Shown piece after piece: positions 14,321 through 23,484 of a stretch of 38,361 bases of DNA. How positions within the stretch are numbered: position 1 is the first letter of the stretch; every line of letters begins with the position of its first letter. Both the position numbers and the translations under genes were made by a program. This DNA comes from Bacteroidales bacterium UBA2800 (GTDB lineage: Bacteria; Bacteroidota; Bacteroidia; Bacteroidales; Paludibacteraceae), in assembly GCA_002351925.1 (NCBI GenBank), contig DEHM01000022.1, positions 1-38,361 of the forward strand, written 5' to 3'. The notes beneath the pieces are model-generated. The model was given only the letters and a program-made list of their open reading frames with translations, was not told where the DNA came from and did not search any database.

Positions 14321-15592
14321 ATGAGAATCAACACAATAGAAGAGGCGTTACAGGACTTTCGTGAGGGGAAGTTCGTCATCGTAGTGGACGATGAAGACCG
14401 CGAGAACGAAGGCGATTTCATCATCGCGGCGGAGAAGATCACGCCTGAGAAAGTCAATTTTATGTTGCAACACGGGCGTGGTGTGCTCTGTTGTCCCATC
14501 ACGGAAAAGCGTTGTGCGGAGTTGGACTTGATGCACCAGGTAGCGAACAACACCTCGATGCTCGGCACACCGTTCACGGTGACGGTCGACAAACTGGAGG
14601 GTTGCACGACGGGCGTGTCGGCAGCCGATCGTGCGGCGACGATACGTGCCTTGGCCGATCCTGCTTCCCGTCCGGAGACCTTCGGTCGTCCCGGTCATAT
14701 TAACCCTCTCTATGCCCGGTCGGGAGGCGTGCTCCAGCGTGCCGGACATACTGAGGCCGGTGTCGACCTGGCGCGTCTGGCCGGACTGCAACCCGCCGCG
14801 GCGCTGATAGAGATTATGAACGCCGACGGAACGATGGCGCGTATGACGCAACTGCAGGAAGTGGCGCGTGAGTTCGACCTCAAGATCATCACCATCAAAG
14901 ACCTGATAGCTTTCCGCCTGAAGAAAGAGAGTCTTACAGGCGAAGCCGGTCTTTCAGCGAAGCGGTCTAACAGTGCTAACGGTCTTACAGGCGAAGCCGG
15001 TCTTATAGAGAAGGGCGAGACGGTGTTCCTGCCGACGCAGCACGGGGAGTTTATGCTGACGCCTTTCCGCGACCTGACGACCGGTCTGGAGCACGTCGTG
15101 CTGACGAAGGGCGAGTGGAAGACCGATGAGCCTGTGCTCTGCCGCGTTCACTCCAGCTGTATGACGGGCGATATCTTCGGTTCGCAGCGTTGCGAGTGCG
15201 GCGAACAGTTGCGACGAGCGATGGAGATGATAGAGAAAGAGGGACGCGGCATACTGGTCTATATGAACCAAGAGGGTAGAGGTATCGGCCTGATGAACAA
15301 GATACGCGCCTACAAACTGCAAGAGCAGGGCGACGACACCGTGGAGGCGAATGTGCATCTCGGTTTCCGTCCTGACGAACGCGACTACGGCGTAGGGGCG
15401 CAGATACTGCGCGAGATGGGTGCGCACAAACTACGCCTGATGACCAATAATCCCGTCAAGCGCGTCGGACTGGAGAGCTACGGCATCCAAATCGTTGAGA
15501 ATGTGCCGATTGAGATACAGCCCAACAAGTGGAACGAGCGCTATATGCGTACCAAAAAAGAGAAAATGCACCACGACCTGAAGATGGTGTAA
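14321..15592 (+). CDS. ribBA: Bifunctional 3,4-dihydroxy-2-butanone-4-phosphate synthase / GTP cyclohydrolase II
   Basis: 423 residues. The RibB half (1-200) shows VVDDEDRENEGDFIIAAE and GHINPLYARSGGVLQRAGHTEAGVDL; it makes dihydroxybutanone phosphate from ribulose 5-phosphate. The RibA half (from about 230) shows HSSCMTGDIFGSQRCECGEQL, with the three zinc cysteines, and YMNQEGRGIGLMNKIRAYKLQ; it opens GTP. Together they feed riboflavin synthesis. The linker between the halves (about 205-231) contains LTGEAGLSAKRSNSANGLTGEAGL, encoded by the GACCGCTTCGC-type repeat and absent from typical relatives as I recall them. It starts 14 bp after the LptF/G stop; an AACAGTTAAACTGTT palindrome sits directly before the ATG. 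Confidence 0.95.
   Translation: MRINTIEEALQDFREGKFVIVVDDEDRENEGDFIIAAEKITPEKVNFMLQHGRGVLCCPITEKRCAELDLMHQVANNTSMLGTPFTVTVDKLEGCTTGVSAADRAATIRALADPASRPETFGRPGHINPLYARSGGVLQRAGHTEAGVDLARLAGLQPAAALIEIMNADGTMARMTQLQEVAREFDLKIITIKDLIAFRLKKESLTGEAGLSAKRSNSANGLTGEAGLIEKGETVFLPTQHGEFMLTPFRDLTTGLEHVVLTKGEWKTDEPVLCRVHSSCMTGDIFGSQRCECGEQLRRAMEMIEKEGRGILVYMNQEGRGIGLMNKIRAYKLQEQGDDTVEANVHLGFRPDERDYGVGAQILREMGAHKLRLMTNNPVKRVGLESYGIQIVENVPIEIQPNKWNERYMRTKKEKMHHDLKMV
14933..15009 (-). repeat. Short repeat family inserted in frame in ribBA
   Basis: Read on the minus strand, this segment holds four or five units of GACCG(G)CTTCGC(C)TGTAA or its GACCGCTTCGCTGAAA variant. Two 18-bp units are identical (near 14932-14949 and 14982-14999). 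All units keep the ribBA frame open and fall in the interdomain linker. Confidence 0.65.
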
Positions 15593-15679
15593 GGAGTTTG
15601 GCACGGGATTTGTAAGAGGTTAACTAGAACTCTAGAAATCTGGATATCTAGAAAACTAACCCTTTAAAACAACACGATT

Positions 15680-16975
15680 ATGAGACGATTAACTACACTT
15701 CTGATGACGCTGATGCTCATGAGTACGGCGTTATGGGCAGACGAGACAATCACCGTGTCTGCCAACAGTTCGGACATCTCGGAAGGACTCGATCTGAAGG
15801 TGGTAGCTAAGCTTTTTGCAGAGGCTAAGAACCTGGAAGAGTTCGAGACGATGCTCAACAACCCGGACAGCGCATTCTGCAACCTCGACCTGAACGGCGA
15901 CGGTCAAGTGGATTACCTGCGCGTGGTAGAGACCGGCGAAGGCAACAAACGACTGATCGTACTGCAGGCTATTCTGGCAAAAGATATCTACCAGGATGTA
16001 GCGTCGATATATGTGGAGAAAGACGAGAAAGAGCAGGTATCGGTGCAAGTAGTTGGCGATGAGTACGTATACGGCACCAACTATATCATCGAACCGGTGT
16101 ATGTATACCGTCCCGTGATCTACGACTGGTTCTGGAGTCCCGGTTGGTACGCATGGCATAGTCCTTGGTACTGGGGATACTATCCCGGCTGGTGGTACGT
16201 ACACAGCTGCTGGGCTCACGACTGGTACTGGCGTCATTGCTACGCATGGCATCATCACCATCACTGGTGCTCGTTCCGTCCCGGACGCTCGATACACCAC
16301 GGTTATCACGAGTTGCACAGCGGCGTGACACGACGTGACTACGCAGTGGCACATGCCGATAGAGGTTTCGCACAACGCAACGCAGGTATGACCAATGCCG
16401 GAGATATACGTCGTTCGGGCGTGACAACCCGTCAGGCAACCCAGGGCGCACAACGCGAAGGCGTACAACGCAGCGCAGGCGCCACGGAGCGTCAGTCGGT
16501 AGAGAGCCGCACCTACGGCAGTCGTACGACAGCCGCACAGCGTACGAGTAGCGCACAAGGAGCGCAACGCACCAGCGGCACGCAGACAGCGCAACGCACG
16601 AGCGGTCAGACCGCTACTACCCAGCGCACCAGCACTAGCACTCAACGTACTAGCGGTACGCAGACGACAGCGCAACGCACGAGTGGTCAGACTACTACCC
16701 AACGTACGAGCACGAGCAGCGTACAGCGCACCAGCGGCACGCAGACGACGCAACGCACGAGCAGCAGCGTACAACGTACCAGCGGTTCGCAGACGCCCCA
16801 GCGCACAAGCTCCAGCAGCATCCAACGCAGCAGTGGCAGTTCGCAACGTATCTCCTCAGGAGGCAGTTACGGCGGCGGTGGTCGCAGTAGCGGCGGAGGA
16901 GGATACAGTGGAGGCGGTCGCAGTAGTGGCGGCGGAGGCGGCGGAGGTCGCAGCAGCGGAACAGTCCGCAGATAA
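15680..16975 (+). CDS. Secreted Trp/Tyr/His-rich protein with QRTSG repeats
   Basis: 431 residues. Signal peptide MRRLTTLLMTLMLMSTALWA; then a globular part with LDLNGDGQVDYLRVV (about 69-83), a calcium-binding EF-hand or dockerin-like loop with D-x-N-x-D-x-Q-x-x-D spacing. Residues about 130-205 are packed with W, Y and H (WFWSPGWYAWHSPWYWGYYPGW; HHHHHW). The last half is a low-complexity tail: more than ten QRTSG/QRTSS repeats followed by GGGGRSSGGG runs. From memory the N-terminal part belongs to a widespread Bacteroidota family; the tail is variable. A surface or cell-wall-associated metal-binding role is inferred. It lies 87 bp after ribBA with no clear promoter, and a strong terminator follows. 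Confidence 0.75.
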   Translation: MRRLTTLLMTLMLMSTALWADETITVSANSSDISEGLDLKVVAKLFAEAKNLEEFETMLNNPDSAFCNLDLNGDGQVDYLRVVETGEGNKRLIVLQAILAKDIYQDVASIYVEKDEKEQVSVQVVGDEYVYGTNYIIEPVYVYRPVIYDWFWSPGWYAWHSPWYWGYYPGWWYVHSCWAHDWYWRHCYAWHHHHHWCSFRPGRSIHHGYHELHSGVTRRDYAVAHADRGFAQRNAGMTNAGDIRRSGVTTRQATQGAQREGVQRSAGATERQSVESRTYGSRTTAAQRTSSAQGAQRTSGTQTAQRTSGQTATTQRTSTSTQRTSGTQTTAQRTSGQTTTQRTSTSSVQRTSGTQTTQRTSSSVQRTSGSQTPQRTSSSSIQRSSGSSQRISSGGSYGGGGRSSGGGGYSGGGRSSGGGGGGGRSSGTVRR

Positions 16976-16976
16976 G

Positions 16977-17012
16977 AATAAATAAGGTGGCTCAACGGCC
17001 ACCTTATTTATT
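16977..17012. terminator. Bidirectional intrinsic terminator
   Basis: A perfect 14-bp stem, AATAAATAAGGTGG (16977-16990) with its complement (16999-17012), and an 8-nt loop. A/T-rich arms give U-tracts in both directions, so it ends the plus-strand run (cdd to 15680 gene) and the minus-strand run that ends with aspA (stop at 17036). Confidence 0.9.
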
Positions 17013-17035
17013 TGTGCACGTATGTGCGCGAGCGC

Positions 17036-18460
17036 TTAATGCGCAACGAGCATGTTCTTCGGATCGAGCAGTTCGTCCAATTGCTCCTTACTGAGAATAC
17101 CGTGCTCCAGCACCAGGTTGTACACGCTCTTGCCGGTCTCCAGCGCCTCCTTGGCAATCTTGGTCGACGCTTTGTAGCCGATAACCGGATTGAGGGCTGT
17201 AACGATACCGATGGAGTGCTTAACGGTCTCGAGATTATGTGCACGGTTGATGGTGATGCCATCGATACATTTCTCGCGCAGGATCTTCATTACGTTCCGG
17301 AGCCAGGTGATGGACTCGAAGATACACTCGGTGATGATAGGCTCCATCACGTTCAGCTGCAGCTGGCCGGCTTCTGCGGCAAAAGTAACGGCTGTGTCAT
17401 TACCGATGACTTTGAAGCAGACTTGGTTGGTGACCTCCGGAATAACCGGATTCACCTTACCCGGCATAATGGAACTGCCCGGTGCCATCGGTGGCAGGTT
17501 GATCTCGTGCAGACCGCAACGCGGGCCGGAAGCCATGAGTCGCAAGTCGTTGCAGATCTTGCTCAGCTTGACAGCCAGACGTTTCAGCGCTGCCGAATAG
17601 CTGACGTAGGCGCCGGTGTCGGGCGTTGCTTCTACCAGGTCGCTGGCCAGCGAGAACGGTTCACCCGTCAACTCGCACATCTTCTTGATGCACAGTTCGG
17701 CATAGCCGGCAACTGCATTAAGACCCGTACCGATAGCCGTACCGCCCATGTTGATCTCATAGAGCAGGTTGACGTTACGCTCCAGGTTGGCGATCTCTTC
17801 CTCCAGGTTGTTGGCAAACGCGTGGAACTCCTGACCACTGGTCATAGGCACAGCGTCTTGCAGCTGGGTACGACCCATCTTAATCGAGTCGTTGAACTCG
17901 TCGCCTTTCTTACGCAGCGAGCCGATAAGCTCTTTCAGCTCGGCTTCCAGTCCGCGGTTCATACGAATGAACGCATAGCGGAAAGCGCTCGGGTAAGCAT
18001 CGTTGGTCGATTGCGCACAGTTGACATGGTCGTTAGGCGAGCAATACTGATACTCGCCGCGCAAGTGGCCCATGATCTCCAACGCACGGTTGGCAATCAC
18101 CTCGTTGGCGTTCATGTTGACGGTCGTGCCGGCTCCGCCTTGCACCATGTCGGTAGGGAACTGATCGTGCATCTTGCCGTCGATAATCTCGCGACAAGCC
18201 TGTGCGATAGCTGCGTAGATCTCATCGTTGATGACGCCTAAGTCGTGGTTGGCTTCCACAGCGGCCAACTTGATGTAGGCCATGGCGATGATGTACTCGG
18301 GGAAATCCGACATCTTCAGGTTGCTCACCTTGTAGTTGTTGATGCCGCGTTGTGTCTGAATGCCGTAATATACGTCAACAGGCACTTCCAGTTCGCCCAG
18401 CAGGTCGGACTCCAGGCGATAGAGTTGTACTCCCTTCGGAGTGATAAAGGATGTTTCCAT
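17036..18460 (-). CDS. aspA: Aspartate ammonia-lyase
   Basis: 474 residues, the usual length. The enzyme converts aspartate to fumarate and ammonia; in Bacteroidales it feeds fumarate respiration. Visible are DVYYGIQTQRGINNY near the N-terminus, SPNDHVNCAQSTNDAYPSAFR (substrate loop), TAIGTGLNAVAGYAE, and the fumarase/aspartase signature GSSIMPGKVNPV with the catalytic serine. AspA is preferred over fumarase (FumC) because of the N-terminal LESDLLGELEVPVDVYYGIQTQR form. Last gene of the long minus-strand run, 12 bp after ftsY and closed by the terminator at 16977-17012. Confidence 0.93.
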   Translation of the reverse strand: METSFITPKGVQLYRLESDLLGELEVPVDVYYGIQTQRGINNYKVSNLKMSDFPEYIIAMAYIKLAAVEANHDLGVINDEIYAAIAQACREIIDGKMHDQFPTDMVQGGAGTTVNMNANEVIANRALEIMGHLRGEYQYCSPNDHVNCAQSTNDAYPSAFRYAFIRMNRGLEAELKELIGSLRKKGDEFNDSIKMGRTQLQDAVPMTSGQEFHAFANNLEEEIANLERNVNLLYEINMGGTAIGTGLNAVAGYAELCIKKMCELTGEPFSLASDLVEATPDTGAYVSYSAALKRLAVKLSKICNDLRLMASGPRCGLHEINLPPMAPGSSIMPGKVNPVIPEVTNQVCFKVIGNDTAVTFAAEAGQLQLNVMEPIITECIFESITWLRNVMKILREKCIDGITINRAHNLETVKHSIGIVTALNPVIGYKASTKIAKEALETGKSVYNLVLEHGILSKEQLDELLDPKNMLVAH

Positions 18461-18472
18461 ATGTGTGAGTTT

Positions 18473-19432
18473 TTAGTTAAGTGTTCCTAATAATGAGCGG
18501 ACAAACTCCACTCGGTTGAAGCATTGCAGGTCGGTCATCTGCTCGCCCAGCCCGATATAGCGTACCGGTATCTTAAACTGGTCGGAGATGCCGATGACGA
18601 CGCCTCCTTTGGCGGTACCGTCCAGCTTGGTGATGGCCAGCGAGCTGACTTGCGTAGCCGCTGTGAACTGACGCGCCTGTTCGAACGCGTTCTGTCCCGT
18701 AGAGCCATCCAGCACCAACATCACGTCGTGTGGCGCGTCGGGCACCACTTTCTGCATGACGTTCTTGATCTTCGTCAACTCGTGCATGAGGTTGATCTTA
18801 TTGTGCAGGCGGCCTGCCGTGTCGATCAGTACCACGTCCGCATCGTTGGCTTTAGCCGACTGCAAGGTGTCGAAAGCTACGGAAGCAGGGTCGGAACCCT
18901 GTTGCTGCTTGATGACGGGCACACCTACGCGTTCGCCCCATATGCAGAGTTGTTCTACGGCTGCGGCACGGAAGGTGTCGGCGGCGCCCAGGTAGACTTT
19001 CTTACCGGCCGCTTTATACTGGTAGGCCAGTTTGCCGATGGTGGTCGTTTTGCCCACGCCGTTCACGCCCACGACCATCACTACGTAGGGTTTATGGGGT
19101 AGCGGTGCTGCAAAATCGGCCACATCTTCTACGTTGTTCTCCTGCAGCAGCGACGCTATCTCGTCCACCAGCAGGGTGCGTAGTTCGTCGGTACCGATAT
19201 ACTTGTCGCGTTTGACGCGTTCCTGAACACGCTCGATGATGCGCAAGGTGGTCTCCACGCCTACGTCAGAGGTGATCAGCGCCTCCTCCAGGTTGTCCAG
19301 CACATCGTCGTCGATTGTCGATTTGCCGGCTATCGCACGGCCTATCTTACTCAGCACCGACTCTTTGCTCTTCTCCAGACCCTTGTCGAGCGTCTCTTTC
19401 TTCTCGCGGTTGAATAATCCGAAAAATGCCAT
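18473..19432 (-). CDS. ftsY: Signal recognition particle receptor FtsY
   Basis: 319 residues. The NG domain is complete: GVNGVGKTTTIGKLA (G1), GAADTFRAAAVEQL (G2), LIDTAGRL (G3), ITKLDGTAKGG (G4) and YIGLGEQMTDLQ near the C-terminus. FtsY is the membrane-bound GTPase that receives SRP-ribosome complexes for co-translational insertion. The acidic A domain is reduced to about 20 residues (MAFFGLFNREKKETLDKGLEKS), as in other Bacteroidota. It sits 12 bp from both neighbours, inside a metabolic and polysaccharide gene run, so it would be expressed with them unless an internal promoter exists. Confidence 0.95.
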   Translation of the reverse strand: MAFFGLFNREKKETLDKGLEKSKESVLSKIGRAIAGKSTIDDDVLDNLEEALITSDVGVETTLRIIERVQERVKRDKYIGTDELRTLLVDEIASLLQENNVEDVADFAAPLPHKPYVVMVVGVNGVGKTTTIGKLAYQYKAAGKKVYLGAADTFRAAAVEQLCIWGERVGVPVIKQQQGSDPASVAFDTLQSAKANDADVVLIDTAGRLHNKINLMHELTKIKNVMQKVVPDAPHDVMLVLDGSTGQNAFEQARQFTAATQVSSLAITKLDGTAKGGVVIGISDQFKIPVRYIGLGEQMTDLQCFNRVEFVRSLLGTLN

Positions 19433-19444
19433 AATCAGTTGATT

Positions 19445-20458
19445 TTAGTATAATATAGTAGATGGATAATTGGCTTGTACTGTCTCTCGCAACTGTTGCT
19501 TCAGTTCCTCTGAGGCAAAGCAGGCGTTGACGGCATTCAGCAGCAGGTGTCCCACCTCGAACTCGTGCAACTGGAAGGTGTCGATCAGGTGGTGCCACTC
19601 TTGCTGCAGGTCGGTGTCGCTTACCGTCATGTCGTCGGTGTTGACGCACACTTTGACGCCAGCATCGATGAGTCGGCGCAGCGGATAGTCGGCATAACTC
19701 CGGTAGATGCCGGTGTCGATATTGCTCGTGGGGCACAGCTCCAGGGTGATGTTGCGAGCTATCAGTTCGTCTATCACACGCTGATCTTCCAGTCCGCGCA
19801 CGCCGTGTCCGATACGTACCGCACCGGCGAGAATGGCTTCCAGCACGCTATCTGCTCCGGCGGCTTCTCCGGCGTGGATGATGATGGGGATACCGCTCTC
19901 ACGCGCTTCTGCGAAGGCATATTCGAAGATGCGCGTGGGGTAGAGTCCTTCCGCACCTGCCAGGTCGATGGCTACCACGCCCTTGCCCAGCAGTTCTTTG
20001 GCTACCCGAACGGTCTCCAGGTTGGCGTCATGCGTAGCCTCGTCGTCGCCGCGCATCATACTCAGTATCAGTCCGCAGGGTATAGGTGCGCGCCGTATAC
20101 CCGCCAGTGCGGCTTCTACCGCTTCGCGTTGACTCAGCCCTTTCTCGCAGGACTTTTGGGGTGCGAAGCGCACTTCTGCGTATATCAAACCCTGTTCGTG
20201 TAGGTCGCAGAGCAAATCGTACATACAGGTGTCCAATGCATCACGTGTATGCAGGAGCGAGCAGGCCAGGTCGAAGCGCGCCAGATAGTCGTTCAGGTCT
20301 TTGCAGTCCTCCGTCAACGACATCATCGCCTTTAGTTCCTCATCGCTCTCCGGCAATGCTACACCCTGCTGGGCAGCCAGCTTACGTGCCGTACGCAGCG
20401 GCATCGAGCCGTCCAGATGCAGATGTAGATCAATGAGCGCTAATTGTTTGTCAGTCAT
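19445..20458 (-). CDS. add: Adenosine deaminase
   Basis: 337 residues of the amidohydrolase fold. Zinc-binding H-x-H (LIDLHLHLDGSMP, about 11-15), IPIIIHAGEAAGADS with the catalytic histidine and glutamate neighbourhood, VRIGHGVRG and VCVNTDDMTVSDT with the catalytic aspartates are all visible. It deaminates adenosine to inosine in purine salvage. The length and LELCPTSN motif fit adenosine rather than adenine deaminases, though the two are close relatives and aminodeoxyfutalosine deaminases share the motifs. It lies 19 bp after serB and 12 bp before ftsY. Confidence 0.88.
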   Translation of the reverse strand: MTDKQLALIDLHLHLDGSMPLRTARKLAAQQGVALPESDEELKAMMSLTEDCKDLNDYLARFDLACSLLHTRDALDTCMYDLLCDLHEQGLIYAEVRFAPQKSCEKGLSQREAVEAALAGIRRAPIPCGLILSMMRGDDEATHDANLETVRVAKELLGKGVVAIDLAGAEGLYPTRIFEYAFAEARESGIPIIIHAGEAAGADSVLEAILAGAVRIGHGVRGLEDQRVIDELIARNITLELCPTSNIDTGIYRSYADYPLRRLIDAGVKVCVNTDDMTVSDTDLQQEWHHLIDTFQLHEFEVGHLLLNAVNACFASEELKQQLRETVQANYPSTILY

Positions 20459-20477
20459 AGTATTATGTGTTTTGTGG

Positions 20478-21692
20478 TTATTTCAGGAAGGAGTCTTTGA
20501 ATCCCAGGAAATAGAGTATACCGTCCAGTCCCACGGTAGAGATGGCCTGTTGCGCACTCTCTTTTACCTTGGGCTTGGCGTGGAACGCAATACCCAGGCC
20601 GGCTTTGCCCAGCATGTTCAGGTCGTTGGCTCCGTCGCCTACGGCAATCACCTGTGCCAGGTCGATATGCTCCACTTGCGCAATCAGTTCCAGCAACTCG
20701 GCTTTGCGTTTGGCATCGACGACGTCGCCTAAGTACCGGCCGGTGAACTTACCGTCCTGCTCCTCCAACTCGTTGGCATAGACATAATCTACGCCGAAAC
20801 GTTCCTGCAGATATTTGCCTACAAAGGTGAAGCCGCCGCTCAGGATGGCTATCTTGAAGCCGCAACGTTTCAAAATACCGAACAAACGGTCGGCGCCTTC
20901 TGTGATGGGCAGATGGTCGATGATGTCCTGCTTGGCGCTGACGTCCAGTCCTTTCAGCAGCGCGACACGACGCGTGAAACTCTCCTTGAAATCGATCTCT
21001 CCGCGCATGGCCGACAGGGTGATGGCTTTCACCTCGTCGCCTACGCCGGCACGCATGGCCAACTCATCAATCACCTCAGTCTGGATGAAAGTGGAGTCCA
21101 TATCAACGCATATGAGTCGTCGGTTGCGGCGGAACATATCGTCTTTCTGGAACGAGATATCGATGCCTTCTTCGCGCGACACCTCCAGCAACTCGCGTTG
21201 CAGCGCCTCGCGGTCGGGCAGGTTGCCGCGGAGCGAGAACTCGATACAACTGTGTCGTTTCTCTATCGGTATCTCCACACTCGGACGTTCGCTCAGTCGC
21301 AAGATGTTGTCGATGTTCAGCTGCCGCTTGGCTACCAATTCCGTCACTCGGGCAATATGCCGTGCGTTCAGTTCACGCGCGAGCAACGTCACTACGTAAC
21401 GTTCCTGCTCCTGACGGCCGACCCACGCGGCGTACTCCTCTTCTGACAGCGGCGTGAAACGCACAATCATCTCCAGTCGCGAGCAGCAGAAGAGCACCTC
21501 TTTGATCATCTCGCCGCTCTTGCTGGCATCCTCTATGCGAATCAGGATACTCAGGTTCAACTGGTGATGCAGGTTCGACTGACCGATATCCTGCACGAAG
21601 GCACCGTACTTACCGAGTACTTCCGTCACGGCCGATGTCACACCCGGCTTGTCGAAACCGATAATGTTGATTAAGATAAATTCACGTTCCAT
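20478..21692 (-). CDS. serB: Phosphoserine phosphatase with N-terminal ACT domains
   Basis: 404 residues. The N-terminal half carries ACT sequences (ILINIIGFDKPGVTSAVTEVLGKYGAFVQDIGQS and a second near VVTLLARELNARHIARVTELV). The C-terminal half is a HAD phosphatase: CVDMDSTFIQTEVIDELA with the nucleophile aspartate, AILSGGFTFVGKYL, and VAVGDGANDLNMLGKAGLGIAFHAKP. It releases serine from phosphoserine, the last step of serine synthesis, probably under feedback by serine bound to the ACT domain. It begins only 2 bp after the phosphoglycosyl transferase stop, so it is translationally linked to the polysaccharide operon. Confidence 0.94.
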   Translation of the reverse strand: MEREFILINIIGFDKPGVTSAVTEVLGKYGAFVQDIGQSNLHHQLNLSILIRIEDASKSGEMIKEVLFCCSRLEMIVRFTPLSEEEYAAWVGRQEQERYVVTLLARELNARHIARVTELVAKRQLNIDNILRLSERPSVEIPIEKRHSCIEFSLRGNLPDREALQRELLEVSREEGIDISFQKDDMFRRNRRLICVDMDSTFIQTEVIDELAMRAGVGDEVKAITLSAMRGEIDFKESFTRRVALLKGLDVSAKQDIIDHLPITEGADRLFGILKRCGFKIAILSGGFTFVGKYLQERFGVDYVYANELEEQDGKFTGRYLGDVVDAKRKAELLELIAQVEHIDLAQVIAVGDGANDLNMLGKAGLGIAFHAKPKVKESAQQAISTVGLDGILYFLGFKDSFLK

Positions 21693-21694
21693 AA

Positions 21695-22282
21695 TTATCG
21701 TATTATTTTAGTTATCGTTAGTAAGATGATACGCATATATTCGCCGATGGTCCGGTGGTTGATATAGCGCATATTGAGGGCAATCTTTGCCGGCATGATC
21801 TGTTCGATATAGGTTCTGTCCGGATCTTTGGATGCCGCCAAAAGACGGTTCTCGTCGATATATTCGATGGAGGCATAGTCGGTGATTCCCGGGCGAACGG
21901 ACAGCACTTGGCGTTGCTCCGGCGTATAGAGATCGACATAGCGGCGCACTTCCGGTCGCGGTCCTACGAGCGACATGTCGCCTACGAGGACGTTCCACAG
22001 TTGCGGCAGCTCGTCTATCTTCAGCTTGCGGAGATAATAGCCGGCACGTGTGACACGCGGGTCGCGGTCGCCGATGGTGATCAGGCTCATCTGGTCGGCT
22101 CCGATGCGCATGGAGCGAAACTTGAGCAGGCCGAAGTCCTTACCGTCCTTGCCTACGCGCTGTTGGCGATAGAACACCGGCCCCGGGTCGTCGATGACAA
22201 TCCAGAGGGCGACGATCAGGAACAGCGGACTCAGGAAAAGAAGTCCGAACAGGCTGAATACTATGTCGCAAAGGCGAATCAT
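21695..22282 (-). CDS. PglC-type phosphoglycosyl transferase
   Basis: 195 residues: a small monotopic phosphoglycosyl transferase that moves a phosphosugar from a UDP-sugar to undecaprenyl phosphate to start a glycan. It has one N-terminal hydrophobic segment (IVFSLFGLLFLSPLFLIVALWI, re-entrant helix), then GPVFYRQQRVGKDGKDFGLLKFRSMR, LKIDELPQLWNVLVGDMSLVGPRP (the catalytic Asp-Glu dyad in IDEL), and VRPGITDYASIEY. Size and the lack of extra membrane helices separate it from WbaP/WcaJ. Its start overlaps the aminotransferase stop by four bases (ATGA), a coupling seen in pgl-like clusters. Confidence 0.9.
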   Translation of the reverse strand: MIRLCDIVFSLFGLLFLSPLFLIVALWIVIDDPGPVFYRQQRVGKDGKDFGLLKFRSMRIGADQMSLITIGDRDPRVTRAGYYLRKLKIDELPQLWNVLVGDMSLVGPRPEVRRYVDLYTPEQRQVLSVRPGITDYASIEYIDENRLLAASKDPDRTYIEQIMPAKIALNMRYINHRTIGEYMRIILLTITKIIR

Positions 22283-23484
22283 CTGTGGGTCAAAATATCC
22301 GTATATTGTTCGATGATATAGTCTATCTCCTCGTCTGTGAGACGGGTGTGTAGCGGCAGCGTTATCTCGTTGGCGAAATGGGCATAGGCGTTGGGATAAT
22401 CGTTGATATCGAAGCCCAGAGCCTTGTAGGCCGTCATCATGGGCAAGGGCTTATAGTGCACATTGGTAGCTATGCCGCGTTCCGCCATCTTGACGATAAT
22501 CGCCTGACGCTCTTCAGGTGTGGCATCGGGAACACGGGTGAGGTAGAGGTGCCCGGACGAATGGTAGGTGTCCGTATAATGGTTGAGCACCGTGAGTCCC
22601 AGTGGTCTGAACGCCGCGTCGTAGCGATCGATGATTGCTTTGCGACGCGCCAAAAGGGCAGGGTAGCGCTTCATCTGCACGAGTCCCAGCGCGGCCATGA
22701 TATCGGTCATGTTACATTTGTACCACGGGCCGACAATGTCGTATTCCCATGCGCCGAGTTGCGTCTTGGCCAGCGCATCTTTCGACTGACCGTGCAGCGA
22801 ATAGAGTTGTACCTGGTGATAGAGCGCCTCGTTGTCGATACCCGCTATCTTCCAGGTCAGCGCTCCGCCTTCCGCAGTCGTGAAGTTCTTCACGGCGTGG
22901 AAACTGAAGGACGTGAAATCGGCTATGCAGCCAACCATCTTCTCCTGCCATGACGCGCCAAAAGCGTGTGCGGCGTCGGCACAGATGGCGACACGCCCGA
23001 TGGCCTTTTGAAGTTCGTTCGCCGGGCAGAAAAGGGCTTTCTTCCGTTCCACGAGATCGAAGAGTTGCTGATAGTCGCACGGTATACCGGCTAAGTCCAC
23101 CGGGATGATGGCTTTGGTACGCGCGTTGATAGCCGCTTCTACCGCCTCGTAGTCCATCTCAAGACTATCTTTTTGGCTGTCGATGAAGACGATTTTGGCA
23201 CCCACATGTGCGATGACAGCCGCTGAGGCCGTGTAGGTATATGCCGGAACAATCACTTCGTCGCCTTGCCCGATGCCCAAGAGCCGTAGCCCCATCTCCA
23301 GACAGGCCGTAGCCGAGTTCAGACAGACGGCGCGTTCGGTACCGACATAGGCGGCTATCTCGCGCTCCAACTGCTTGGTGCGAGGACCGGTGGTGATCCA
23401 TCCGGAGAGGATAGCGTCGCGCACTTCCTGTACTTCGGCTTCCGTCATGTCCGGCGGAGAGAAGGGTATATTAAATCGTTTCAT
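22279..23484 (-). CDS. DegT/DnrJ/EryC1 sugar aminotransferase
   Basis: 401 residues, the usual length. PLP-dependent transfer of an amino group to a keto nucleotide sugar, producing a 4-amino sugar. Signatures: RFNIPFSPPDMTEAEVQEV, CLNSATACLEMGLRLLGIGQGDEVIVPAYTYTASA, ICADAAHAFGA, and SFHAVKNFTTAEGGAL, where the lysine binds PLP; the C-terminal part has YHSSGHLYLTRV. It lies directly upstream of the PglC-type enzyme, as in pgl clusters, so the first sugar of the glycan is probably an amino-deoxy sugar. No dehydratase or acetyltransferase partner is present in the window. Confidence 0.9.
   Translation of the reverse strand: MKRFNIPFSPPDMTEAEVQEVRDAILSGWITTGPRTKQLEREIAAYVGTERAVCLNSATACLEMGLRLLGIGQGDEVIVPAYTYTASAAVIAHVGAKIVFIDSQKDSLEMDYEAVEAAINARTKAIIPVDLAGIPCDYQQLFDLVERKKALFCPANELQKAIGRVAICADAAHAFGASWQEKMVGCIADFTSFSFHAVKNFTTAEGGALTWKIAGIDNEALYHQVQLYSLHGQSKDALAKTQLGAWEYDIVGPWYKCNMTDIMAALGLVQMKRYPALLARRKAIIDRYDAAFRPLGLTVLNHYTDTYHSSGHLYLTRVPDATPEERQAIIVKMAERGIATNVHYKPLPMMTAYKALGFDINDYPNAYAHFANEITLPLHTRLTDEEIDYIIEQYTDILTHR

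Noticed and set aside
15731..16846. 371-codon minus-strand frame rich in A, R and T
   Set aside because: It is the reverse reading of the repetitive QRTSG gene; the composition follows from that repeat.
17012..18241. 409-codon plus-strand frame opposite aspA
   Set aside because: The minus strand encodes a complete aspartase with its signature; the plus frame is a codon-usage shadow.
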